This document shows positions 1-6,080 of a DNA stretch of 10,502 nucleotides, piece by piece. The position numbers and the translations under genes were made by a program. Origin of the DNA: Syntrophothermus sp. UBA1445 (GTDB lineage Bacteria > Bacillota > Syntrophomonadia > Syntrophomonadales > DTU052); assembly GCA_002329495.1 (NCBI GenBank), contig DCTH01000249.1, forward strand, positions 2,612-13,113. Direction: 5' to 3'. The notes beneath the pieces were generated by a model. It worked only from the letters and a program-made list of their open reading frames with translations, was not told where the DNA came from and searched no databases. Positions within the stretch are counted from its first letter, which is position 1. The number at the start of each line of letters is the position of its first letter.

Positions 1-1104
1 GGTCATCAGAAGCTCTTCTTTCCTGGTGCCAGAGCGTTTCAGATCGATAGCCGGGAAAATTCTTCTCTCCGATAAACGACGATCCAGAACCAGTTCCCAA
101 TTGCCGGTACCTTTGAACTCTTCGAATATCACATCATCCATCCTGGATCCGGTCTCCACCAATGCAGTTGCCAATATGGTAAGACTTCCACCTTCCTCGA
201 TATTCCGGGCTGCGCCAAAGAACCTCTTGGGTTTATGCAGGGCCGCCGGATCCAGACCTCCGGATAGGGTCCTGCCACTCTGCGGCACCACCAGGTTGTG
301 AGCTCGGGCCAACCGGGTCAGGCTATCCAAGAGTATTACCACATCCTGTTTGTGTTCCACTAACCGTTTGGCTCGCTCCAGAACCATGTCCGCTACCTTG
401 ACGTGGTTTTCCGGAGGCTCATCGAAGGTTGATCCGGTAACCTCAGCCTTAACTGACCGCTGCATATCGGTTACCTCTTCCGGTCTCTCATCAATGAGCA
501 GGATCATCAATTCAACCTCAGGATGATTCTTGGTTATGGCATTGGCAATCTTCTGCAGCAGAACCGTTTTCCCGGCTTTGGGCGGAGCTACGATCAAACC
601 CCGCTGACCCTTACCTACCGGAGAAACCAGATCAATCATACGGGTCCCCAAATCGCTTGAAGTTGTTTCCAGGTGAAATCTCTCATTGGGGTGCAAGGGG
701 GTCAGGGAATCAAAATGAATTCTGCGGGAGGCCTCTTCGGGCGGAAAGCCGTTAACTGTTTCTACCTTGAGCAGGGCAAAGAACCGTTCATTATCCTTCG
801 GTGGTCTTACCTGACCGGCGACCTTGTCACCGGTTTTCAGATCAAACTTACGAATCTGGGAAGGTGACACATAGATGTCATCCTGACTGGGGACATAGGC
901 AAAGGGTCTCAGAAAACCGTATCCATCAGGTAATACCTCCAAGACTCCCGAGGCTGATAACAGTTCATTCGAGTGAGTGAGGGTTTTCATTATTTCGAAA
1001 ACCAGTTCCTTTTTTCGGAGCTTGTAAAAGCCAACCAGGTTTAATTCCTTGGCAATCTGGTAAAGCTCCACCAGGGTTTTGTTCTCCAGGTCCGCCAGGT
1101 TCAA
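1..1104 (-). CDS. rho: Transcription termination factor Rho (C-terminus cut by window edge)
   Basis: Hexameric RNA-dependent ATPase/helicase that terminates transcription of untranslated RNA in the cytoplasm. Reading the minus strand from 1104 gives 368 uninterrupted codons to base 1. Visible in order: an N-terminal helical domain (about residues 1-45, with [14 protein letters not shown]); an OB-fold/cold-shock RNA-binding domain starting near residue 52 ([15 protein letters not shown]); and the RecA-like ATPase domain with Walker A APPKAGKT (173-180), Walker B VVILLD (255-260) and the downstream [12 protein letters not shown] stretch. The start is TTG at 1104, eight bases after a perfect AGGAGG; upstream in frame there is no ATG, GTG or TTG before a TGA stop. 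Family members are near 420 residues, so about 50 are missing beyond the window. The absence of the long N-terminal insert seen in some Gram-positive Rho proteins is visible. Identification is certain; the TTG start is very likely. Confidence 0.97.
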   Translation of the reverse strand, partial: MNLADLENKTLVELYQIAKELNLVGFYKLRKKELVFEIMKTLTHSNELLSASGVLEVLPDGYGFLRPFAYVPSQDDIYVSPSQIRKFDLKTGDKVAGQVRPPKDNERFFALLKVETVNGFPPEEASRRIHFDSLTPLHPNERFHLETTSSDLGTRMIDLVSPVGKGQRGLIVAPPKAGKTVLLQKIANAITKNHPEVELMILLIDERPEEVTDMQRSVKAEVTGSTFDEPPENHVKVADMVLERAKRLVEHKQDVVILLDSLTRLARAHNLVVPQSGRTLSGGLDPAALHKPKRFFGAARNIEEGGSLTILATALVETGSRMDDVIFEEFKGTGNWELVLDRRLSERRIFPAIDLKRSGTRKEELLMT

Positions 1105-1135
1105 GTAAGCTTCCTCCTCTCTACGTGCGAGATAC

Positions 1136-1163
1136 TTTATAACCCGTTCCTTGTTAATGCCAA
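1136..1163 (-). promoter_or_regulatory. Candidate sigma-A promoter for rho
   Basis: On the minus strand TTGGCA (1163-1158; five of six to TTGACA) lies 16 bases from TATAAA (1141-1136; five of six to TATAAT). Transcription would start near 1129, leaving a leader of about 25 bases that contains the AGGAGG site and then the TTG start. This suggests rho has its own promoter instead of depending only on read-through from glpX. It is a sequence match only. Confidence 0.5.
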
Positions 1164-1417
1164 AAACAGGTAATTTTGCAACAAAAGGACATCAGTTACG
1201 ACCATGAAGGTATCTATCATACCCCCGAACAGGGAAAGATTCTTGGCCATACAGCCTAAGGGGCGCTAAGAGACGCCAAACATCAAAAACTTTTTTGGGG
1301 CAAAGAGTCAAATGAGGCCGTCGACATATAAAGATAATGATTTAGACAGGATATATTAATTCTGAATAGATTCTCACCAACAATACTCCCAACTATACTG
1401 GTACGGGTTATAAAGGC

Positions 1418-1557
1418 ATGGGGAAACGTTCAACAAGGTATGCCAAAACCAAAGGTCGGATAGAAGTTGGTACATGAACCAATGTGGTACTCTTACAGCC
1501 GCTCAGAAAGGAGTCCTTTTTAAGCAACTGCAAGAGTTAATGGTGAATCCTTCATGA
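1418..1557 (+). pseudogene. Possible tiny or frameshifted gene, unrecognised
   Basis: Two short plus-strand frames overlap in an ATGA. The first (1418-1477) encodes 19 very basic residues beginning MGKRSTRYAK. The second (1474-1557) encodes 27 residues ending in a helix-like LTAAQKGVLFKQLQELM. Joined by a one-step frameshift they would make a small basic protein of about 46 residues. TTCTCA (1371-1376), 17 bases, then TATACT (1394-1399) resembles a promoter just upstream. The ribosome-binding site (AAAGG directly before the ATG) is poor, and I recognise no family. It could be a decayed gene or chance open frames, and chance is the safer reading. Confidence 0.15.
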
Positions 1558-1591
1558 GATTCTTAATAAGCTGATTTCTCCTTTTGCATGA

Positions 1592-2593
1592 TTAAAAGCG
1601 AATCTTAATCTTATTATCCCTAAAGAGAGGTTTTTTATCAAGCTGGTGAGTGGCTCTAATATGCCTGATGGTTCCTGAAATACCTCTCATCACCAGGGTA
1701 TGGGTTACAGCTCTTCGGGAAAAGAATCGCACCCCCTTAAGAAGATCTCCATCGGTAATTCCAGTAGCCGCGAAAAAAACATCATCTGACTTTACCAGAT
1801 CCTTAATCGTAAGCAACTGGTTTATATCTCTTATGCCCATGGACAGAGCCCGCTCTTTTTCTTCCTCATCCTCGGGCCAGAGTCTCCCTTGAAAGTCTCC
1901 TCCCATACAGTGCAGGGCAGCGGCCGATATCACACCCTCCGGTGCGCCTCCGATCCCCAGCAGTATGTCCACCCCTGAATCCTCGTACGCCGCGGCCACC
2001 GCCGGAGATACATCTCCATCGGTAATCAGCTTGATCCGGCAACCCGTACTCCGCACCTCTTCAATCAATTCCTGATGCCGGGGCCGGTCCAGAATAACCA
2101 CGGTCACTTCGCGGATTGACTTATCAAGTGCCTTGGCAACCTCATTAAGGTTCTCCCTGACCGGAACATCCAGGCTGACTCTGCCTTTACATTCCGGGCC
2201 CACGGCAATCTTGTCCATGTACATATCGGGAGCATGCAACAGAGTTCCGCGAGGAGCCACAGCCATAACCGCCAGTGATCCATTGGCTCCTTTAGCCAGT
2301 ATGTTGGTCCCCTCCAGGGGATCAACCGCAATATCCACCAGAGGAGGAACGCCCATCCCTACTCTTTCGCCGATGTAGAGCATGGGGGCCTCATCCATCT
2401 CCCCTTCTCCAATAACGACTATACCATCCATCTGAACAGTATCAAACATGGTACGCATAGCATTTACTGCTGCCTCATCGGCAGCTTCTTTGTCTCCGCG
2501 GCCCATCCAACGCGCCGCTGCCAGAGCCGCCGCTTCTGTAACCCTGGCCAACTCCAGTGCTAATTCCCTCTCCACCAAAGAAAACACTCCCAT
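1592..2593 (-). CDS. glpX: Fructose-1,6-bisphosphatase class II (GlpX family)
   Basis: Hydrolyses fructose-1,6-bisphosphate to fructose-6-phosphate and phosphate, the committed cytosolic step of gluconeogenesis; some family members also take sedoheptulose-1,7-bisphosphate. Counting from the TTG at 2596, family motifs are GDKEAAD (34-40), IGEGEMDEAPML (62-73), the metal-binding DPLEGTN (92-98) of the lithium-sensitive phosphatase superfamily, ITDGDVSPA (191-199), GIGGAPEGV (214-222) and ATGITDGDLLKGV (277-289). The length of about 333 residues is normal. The frame opens TTG-ATG directly after the TAG stop of the transaldolase gene. I prefer the ATG at 2593; the TTG would add one residue. The upstream site is weak (AAGGG), so coupling to the preceding gene is likely. 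With fba and tal it forms a sugar-phosphate operon. B. subtilis has murAB between tal and glpX; here nothing intervenes. Confidence 0.96.
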   Translation of the reverse strand: MGVFSLVERELALELARVTEAAALAAARWMGRGDKEAADEAAVNAMRTMFDTVQMDGIVVIGEGEMDEAPMLYIGERVGMGVPPLVDIAVDPLEGTNILAKGANGSLAVMAVAPRGTLLHAPDMYMDKIAVGPECKGRVSLDVPVRENLNEVAKALDKSIREVTVVILDRPRHQELIEEVRSTGCRIKLITDGDVSPAVAAAYEDSGVDILLGIGGAPEGVISAAALHCMGGDFQGRLWPEDEEEKERALSMGIRDINQLLTIKDLVKSDDVFFAATGITDGDLLKGVRFFSRRAVTHTLVMRGISGTIRHIRATHQLDKKPLFRDNKIKIRF

Positions 2594-2596
2594 CAA

Positions 2597-3244
2597 CTAT
2601 AACCCTTGTAGCTTCCTTCCATCCTCAACAAATCTGGCAATCCCCAAGTCAGTTAGGGGATGCTTAATCATCGCCTTTATCACCTTATAAGGTACAGTCG
2701 CTATGTGGGAACCAATCTTAGCTGCTTCGGTTACATGCATCGGGTGTCTGATACTGGCAGCGATAACCTCAGCCTCAACTGCATACTGGTCCAGTATCAT
2801 CATTATCTCCGTCAAAACATGTAGTCCATCATTGCCGATGTCATCAATCCGGCCTACAAACGGGCTGATATAGCTGGCTCCCGCCCGTGCCGCCAGTAAA
2901 GCCTGATTGGCCGAGAACACCAGGGTGGCATTGGTCCTGATACCCTGCCGGGCCAGATAACTTATCGCCTTTAATCCATCCTCACACATTGGTATCTTGA
3001 CCACAATGTTGGGGTGGAGGCTTGCCAGAGCCTGACCTTCGGCGATCATTTCATCAAAAGTGACTCCCAGTGGTTCAGCATTGACCGGTCCATTAACAAT
3101 GTCACAAATCTTTCGTACCATCTGGTGAAAATCACCGTTTTCCTTGGCCACCAGACTCGGATTGGTGGTGACCCCGGCCAAAAAACCGAGTTCATTGATC
3201 TCACGAATCTCCTCGATGTTAGCTGAGTCTATGAATATCTTCAT
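2597..3244 (-). CDS. tal: Small (FSA-like) transaldolase
   Basis: A compact 215-residue TIM barrel of the MipB/TalC family. It transfers a dihydroxyacetone unit between sugar phosphates, linking glycolysis with the pentose-phosphate pool in the cytosol. Landmarks are FIDSAN with Asp6, GVTTNPSL (24-31), the Schiff-base lysine Lys83 in VVKIP, and SPFVGRIDD (127-135). The family includes transaldolases and fructose-6-phosphate aldolases. Here position 57 is Glu (NAEPLG) and position 129 is Phe (SPFVGR), where E. coli fructose-6-phosphate aldolase has Gln and Tyr, so transaldolase activity is favoured. AGGAGG ends four bases before the ATG. Its stop abuts the glpX start, and the fba stop is 131 bases upstream. 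All catalytic residues are present. Confidence 0.94.
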   Translation of the reverse strand: MKIFIDSANIEEIREINELGFLAGVTTNPSLVAKENGDFHQMVRKICDIVNGPVNAEPLGVTFDEMIAEGQALASLHPNIVVKIPMCEDGLKAISYLARQGIRTNATLVFSANQALLAARAGASYISPFVGRIDDIGNDGLHVLTEIMMILDQYAVEAEVIAASIRHPMHVTEAAKIGSHIATVPYKVIKAMIKHPLTDLGIARFVEDGRKLQGL

Positions 3245-3324
3245 GTGCCCTCCTGCTGGTTGTATAGTCAGGTTTCTGAATAGTGACAGCTGCTATCAGC
3301 TCTGATGATCACTGGCAGCAACCC

Positions 3325-3360
3325 CGGTCTCCTCATTTATGGACACTCGTGGCGAGACCG
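3325..3360. repeat. Inverted repeat in the fba-tal gap
   Basis: CGGTCTC (3325-3331) and GAGACCG (3354-3360) are perfect 7-base complements around 22 bases. A second small hairpin, AGCTG-CTAT-CAGCT, lies at 3288-3301. Neither is followed by a T run on the minus strand, so intrinsic termination is unlikely. An RNA processing or stabilising stem between fba and tal is possible but unproven. Confidence 0.3.
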
Positions 3361-3375
3361 TTTCTGTGCCTGGCA

Positions 3376-4224
3376 CTAAGCCTTCCCCGAACTGCCAAAC
3401 AGTCTTATCTTCTCCCTGATCAGCTCAACCGCCGCATCCCTGCCTGGACCCAGGAGTTTGCGCGGGTCAATCTCACTGGGATTTTTGTCCAGTTCCTGTT
3501 TTACCCGGGCCACAAAAGCCTCACGAATATTGGTATCAATATTCACCTTTCTTATCCCCAGGCTGATGGCTTTAGTAATCGCCGCATCAGGAACGCCGGA
3601 GGAGCCGTGCAGAACGATAGGTATATTCACCAGTTTTCTGATCTTCTCCAGCCGTTCAAAATCCAGTTTGGGTTCCCCTTTATACTGTCCGTGAGCAGTG
3701 CCAATGGCTATTGCCAGTGCATCTACTCCGGTCTCTTTTACGAAAACTTCAGCTTCATGGGGCTCGGTATATAGGCTTTCTTTTACACTGATATCATCCT
3801 CAGTTCCGCCTATTTTGCCCAGCTCAGCCTCCACTGAAACGCCAATGGGGCGGGCCATGTCGAGTACCTTGTTGGTTATGCGAATATTCTCCTCCAGAGA
3901 AAGCTGCGAGCCGTCAAACATTACCGAACTGAATCCTCCCCGGATGCACCTTACCACCTGATCAAAACTGGTTCCATGATCCAGGTGCAGGGCGATGGGA
4001 ACCCGCGTACTCTCGGCGGCTATTTTAACCAGGCCGATTATGTACTCCAGGCCTGCATACTTGATGGCCCCCTGACTGGCCTGCATAATAACCGGGGCCT
4101 GTTCCTTTTCGGCTGCCATGGCTATTGCCTGAACTATTTCCATATTGTTGGCGTTGAAAGCCCCCACAGCATACCCTCCTGCTTCCGCTTTCGCCAACAA
4201 TTCCGTCATCGGTACCAATGCCAT
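3376..4224 (-). CDS. fba: Class II (zinc) fructose-bisphosphate aldolase
   Basis: Reversibly cleaves fructose-1,6-bisphosphate into dihydroxyacetone phosphate and glyceraldehyde-3-phosphate in the cytosol. The 282 residues are typical of the Bacillus-type class II enzyme. Visible signature elements are ALHLDHG (78-84) with catalytic Asp82 and zinc ligand His83, VEAELGKIGG (131-140) containing Glu134, GTAHG (175-179) with zinc ligand His178, LHGSSG (205-210) with zinc ligand His206, and the phosphate-binding NIDT (228-231). The ATG at 4224 follows AAGGA at good spacing. It is followed by tal and glpX in the same direction, so gluconeogenic or pentose-directed use is plausible. The related tagatose-bisphosphate aldolases share the fold, but the neighbourhood and the Firmicutes cluster argue for Fba. 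Confidence 0.96.
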   Translation of the reverse strand: MALVPMTELLAKAEAGGYAVGAFNANNMEIVQAIAMAAEKEQAPVIMQASQGAIKYAGLEYIIGLVKIAAESTRVPIALHLDHGTSFDQVVRCIRGGFSSVMFDGSQLSLEENIRITNKVLDMARPIGVSVEAELGKIGGTEDDISVKESLYTEPHEAEVFVKETGVDALAIAIGTAHGQYKGEPKLDFERLEKIRKLVNIPIVLHGSSGVPDAAITKAISLGIRKVNIDTNIREAFVARVKQELDKNPSEIDPRKLLGPGRDAAVELIREKIRLFGSSGKA

Positions 4225-4251
4225 TGTTGCTATCCTTCCTTTCTAACCCTG

Positions 4252-4277
4252 GATGTGATGAACATCCTCTGAACATC
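4252..4277. repeat. Short direct and inverted repeats in the fba leader
   Basis: TGAACATC occurs twice (4259-4266 and 4270-4277), separated by CTC, giving an 11-base period (about one helical turn). GATGT (4252-4256) also mirrors ACATC (4262-4266). The block lies 28-53 bases upstream of the fba ATG, where a regulator or leader structure could act. No known operator was recognised. Confidence 0.25.
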
Positions 4278-4340
4278 TGGCACTATTCATCCTGCATCCT
4301 CACCCAAACAACAGTCCGTATCTTAAAGCCCTCCGGGCCA

Positions 4341-4402
4341 GCCCTAAAATCTATTATACCAAATCGCTTTGTGATATACTTTTTAAATCCTGGCTTTAGT
4401 GC
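4341..4402 (-). pseudogene. Decayed partial copy of the spo0F 3' end
   Basis: On the minus strand this reads KKYITKRFGIIDFR, matching KKYITKPFDIIDLR near the end of Spo0F at 11 of 14 residues. Just before it, ALKPGF matches ALEVGV less well. At DNA level bases 4341-4390 agree with 4451-4500 at 40 of 50 positions, offset by exactly 110 bases, including a 19-base identical run (4366-4384). An in-frame TAG (4405-4403) stops any upstream extension, and there is no start codon or ribosome-binding site. After the arginine the frame continues with unrelated residues to a TAG at 4285-4283. This is best read as the relic of a tandem duplication or of a lost second receiver-domain gene. It is not functional. 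Confidence 0.75.
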
Positions 4403-4422
4403 CTAATTTAATCAGGCCCTAT

Positions 4423-4785
4423 TCAGCTATTCAGCACTTCCCGGACCATATTCCTCAAATCTATTATGTCAAAAGGCTTTGTGATATACTTTTTGACCCC
4501 AACCTCCAGGGCCTTCTGGACTACCTCCATCTCCCCATAAGCGGTCATCATAATAATAGGTATTGTCTGATCAAACTTTATAATCTCCTGTGAGGCTTCC
4601 AGGCCATTCATATTAGGCATCTTCATATCCATTAGTACAATATCAGGCGGGTATGCCTTGACCTTCTCTACACTATCTTTTCCATCAACCGCTACATTAA
4701 CCTCGTAACCTTCTTTTTTGAATAGCTCTTCCAATAGACGACGAACCCCTTTTTGATCATCAACTACCAGTACTCTGTGAGCCAT
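4423..4785 (-). CDS. spo0F: Sporulation phosphorelay response regulator Spo0F
   Basis: A stand-alone 120-residue receiver domain with no output domain. In the phosphorelay, sensor kinases phosphorylate Spo0F and Spo0B passes the phosphate to Spo0A. Receiver residues are all present: acidic pair Asp9-Asp10 (VVDDQ), phospho-acceptor Asp53 in LMDMKMP, switch Thr81 in MMTAYGE, and Lys103 in ITKPFD. The DDQ, MTAYGE and KPFDI stretches, the length, and the position directly before fba are those of Spo0F, which separates it from CheY. GGAGG lies nine bases before the ATG. A sigma-H-like promoter precedes it. A broken copy of its own 3' end lies just downstream. Many clostridia lack Spo0F and use direct Spo0A kinases, so its presence here is informative. 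Confidence 0.93.
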   Translation of the reverse strand: MAHRVLVVDDQKGVRRLLEELFKKEGYEVNVAVDGKDSVEKVKAYPPDIVLMDMKMPNMNGLEASQEIIKFDQTIPIIMMTAYGEMEVVQKALEVGVKKYITKPFDIIDLRNMVREVLNS

Positions 4786-4821
4786 ACGTCCCTACCTCCG
4801 CCAACAATTGTGTATTGTAAC

Positions 4822-4850
4822 TGATTCAATAATTGTATTTAATTTCCTGC
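4822..4850 (-). promoter_or_regulatory. Sigma-H-type promoter for spo0F
   Basis: On the minus strand GCAGGAAAT (4850-4842), 11 bases, then ATTGAATCA (4830-4822) fits the sigma-H pattern RnAGGAwWW-N11/12-RnnGAATww with only one weak position. There are 14 bases from the end of the -35 to GAAT. Transcription would begin near 4815, about 30 bases before the ATG. B. subtilis spo0F is known to have a sigma-H promoter, which supports the match. TACAAT (4819-4814) could be an overlapping sigma-A -10, but I find no good partner -35. Confidence 0.65.
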
Positions 4851-4852
4851 CC

Positions 4853-4875
4853 CCGGACCAAAATAATTTGCCCGG
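4853..4875. other. Small hairpin between alr-like gene and spo0F promoter
   Basis: CCGGAC (4853-4858) can pair with GCCCGG (4870-4875); read as minus-strand RNA this is six pairs with one G-U, around an A+T-rich 11-base loop. It lies three bases upstream of the spo0F -35 and follows the racemase-like gene by about 38 bases. It has no T run, so it would be a weak terminator at best. Confidence 0.25.
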
Positions 4876-4913
4876 TCTGCTCTATTCTATTATCGAGTCC
4901 TGGTCTCTCTGGC

Positions 4914-6080
4914 TTAAGGGACAAAATCATCCGCCGGTTGCTGTTCTCCCCGGGGATAAAAGCGCGGAACCGACAAAGAGGCAAGGGTCCTCTTTACCGG
5001 GAGCGTAACCACATCTCCGGCTTCAATCTGAAGCCCGGAAGGTATTTCCGCGAGGCAAAACTGCATGAATACCTTGCCGCGTATATAAACAAGCTGCCCT
5101 TTAATGACCGCCGTCAGGGTTGTCCGGTTGAGATTCAAAAAAGAGGCCCCCAGTTTCACCCACATCTTCAACAGGTCAGTCAATCCCGATGGCTTAGGCA
5201 TGGCTTCCACCCCCAAACCGTCCACCAATCCCACGGGAATAACGGCCACCCGGCTGTCCCGTGGCAATCTGTAGGTACGATAGTAACCCAGATAACTGCC
5301 CTTTTTAAAGTGACGAATCGCTGTGATTCGGGCTTTAAAATGATAGCATTCTCTCAGTTTGACATCGGGTCTGGCCTGGCCGGCCGGGAACTGGCCGTAC
5401 AAAATGGTTCCAATTCTCACCGCGTCGAGGTGCATCTGCGGGTGACGCAAAAAAGCACTGCTGCCACAGCAGTGTCTGATGGGAATCCTTATATCCTGCT
5501 TCTCAAGGTCCTCCAACAAGGACCGGAAGCTTTCGAACTGCTTAATAGTGACTGAGTCTTCGGTGGCTTCTGCGAAGTGGGTGTAGATACCTTCAAGTAC
5601 GAGGGTTTCGCAGGCATAAGCCTTCCTGACAACGGGCAGGGCTTCTCCCACTGTCAGGCCAAACCGCCCCAGGCCGGTATCTACCTTAATATGTATGCGG
5701 GCCTTTTTCCCCACCTGGGTAGCAGCATTGGCCACCAAATCCAAATCTGTGGCTGAACCGACGGTTACGGCAAGGTCATTTTGAATGGCGGTCACGTAAT
5801 CCTCATAAAGCAGGGGTGAAAAAACCAGGATGTCATCACTGACTCCGTTATCTCTCAATTGCAGGGCCTCACTTATGAAAGTGACGCCAAACAGGTCCAC
5901 GCCAAGTTTAATAAGTGCCCTGGTTACCGGTACTGCTCCCAGGCCATAGGCGTTGGCTTTGACCACCGCCATAAGCCGGGTCCCCTCCCGCATTCGCTTC
6001 CTTATCTCCTGCAGGTTATGACTGATAGCATCAAGGTCAACCTCAATCCATTTGTCAGCATTCGCTTTCCATTCAGTCAT
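4914..6080 (-). CDS. Divergent alanine-racemase-like PLP enzyme (fold type III)
   Basis: 388 residues with an N-terminal TIM barrel and C-terminal beta domain of alanine racemase type. Kept: the PLP lysine Lys41 in VVKANAYG, KVDTGLGRFG (132-141) with Arg139, YTHFAEA (166-172) with His168, VRIGTILYG (221-229), and Tyr266, which aligns with the second catalytic base. Changed relative to the Geobacillus enzyme: the usual NSA is GSS (206-208), GYADG is GLVDG (284-288), MDQ is MQF (339-341), and the segment bearing the gate tyrosine (Tyr354 there) is deleted. About 15 extra residues follow 290. It therefore looks like a racemase of altered substrate, not a housekeeping Alr. The ATG overlaps the upstream femX-like stop by eight bases; GGAGG is 13 bases before it, so translational coupling is likely. 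A dead or repurposed homologue is also possible. Confidence 0.85.
   Translation of the reverse strand: MTEWKANADKWIEVDLDAISHNLQEIRKRMREGTRLMAVVKANAYGLGAVPVTRALIKLGVDLFGVTFISEALQLRDNGVSDDILVFSPLLYEDYVTAIQNDLAVTVGSATDLDLVANAATQVGKKARIHIKVDTGLGRFGLTVGEALPVVRKAYACETLVLEGIYTHFAEATEDSVTIKQFESFRSLLEDLEKQDIRIPIRHCCGSSAFLRHPQMHLDAVRIGTILYGQFPAGQARPDVKLRECYHFKARITAIRHFKKGSYLGYYRTYRLPRDSRVAVIPVGLVDGLGVEAMPKPSGLTDLLKMWVKLGASFLNLNRTTLTAVIKGQLVYIRGKVFMQFCLAEIPSGLQIEAGDVVTLPVKRTLASLSVPRFYPRGEQQPADDFVP

Larger units (their letters stand above)
1105..1591. other. 487-base spacer between glpX and rho
   Basis: This is the longest non-coding stretch in the window and it breaks the otherwise compact gene string. 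Near rho it holds the candidate rho promoter. At 1209-1223 there is a short inverted repeat, GGTAT/ATACC around five bases. At 1467-1482 TTGGT and ACCAA flank six bases. I see no convincing intrinsic terminator after the glpX stop, because no G+C-rich stem with a following T run is present on the minus strand. No tRNA, riboswitch or known small-RNA fold was recognised. Two short overlapping plus-strand frames near 1418-1557 are described separately. Confidence 0.6.

Noticed and set aside
1506..1520. AAAGG-AGT-CCTTT followed by Ts on the plus strand, considered as a terminator
   Set aside because: A five-pair A+T-rich stem with a three-base loop, and no confirmed plus-strand gene upstream that it would terminate.
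3283..3774. A 163-codon plus-strand frame over the fba 3' region
   Set aside because: It overlaps conserved aldolase coding sequence with intact metal-ligand motifs and shows no independent protein-like features.
4328..4338. GCCC-TCC-GGGC mini-hairpin followed by TTT on the minus strand, considered as a spo0F terminator
   Set aside because: Only four stem pairs and three Ts; too weak to call.
4833..5555. A 240-codon open frame on the plus strand antisense to the racemase-like gene
   Set aside because: The minus-strand frame has clear family motifs throughout; the plus-strand frame has no recognisable domain or ribosome-binding site and is rich in residues expected from a codon shadow.
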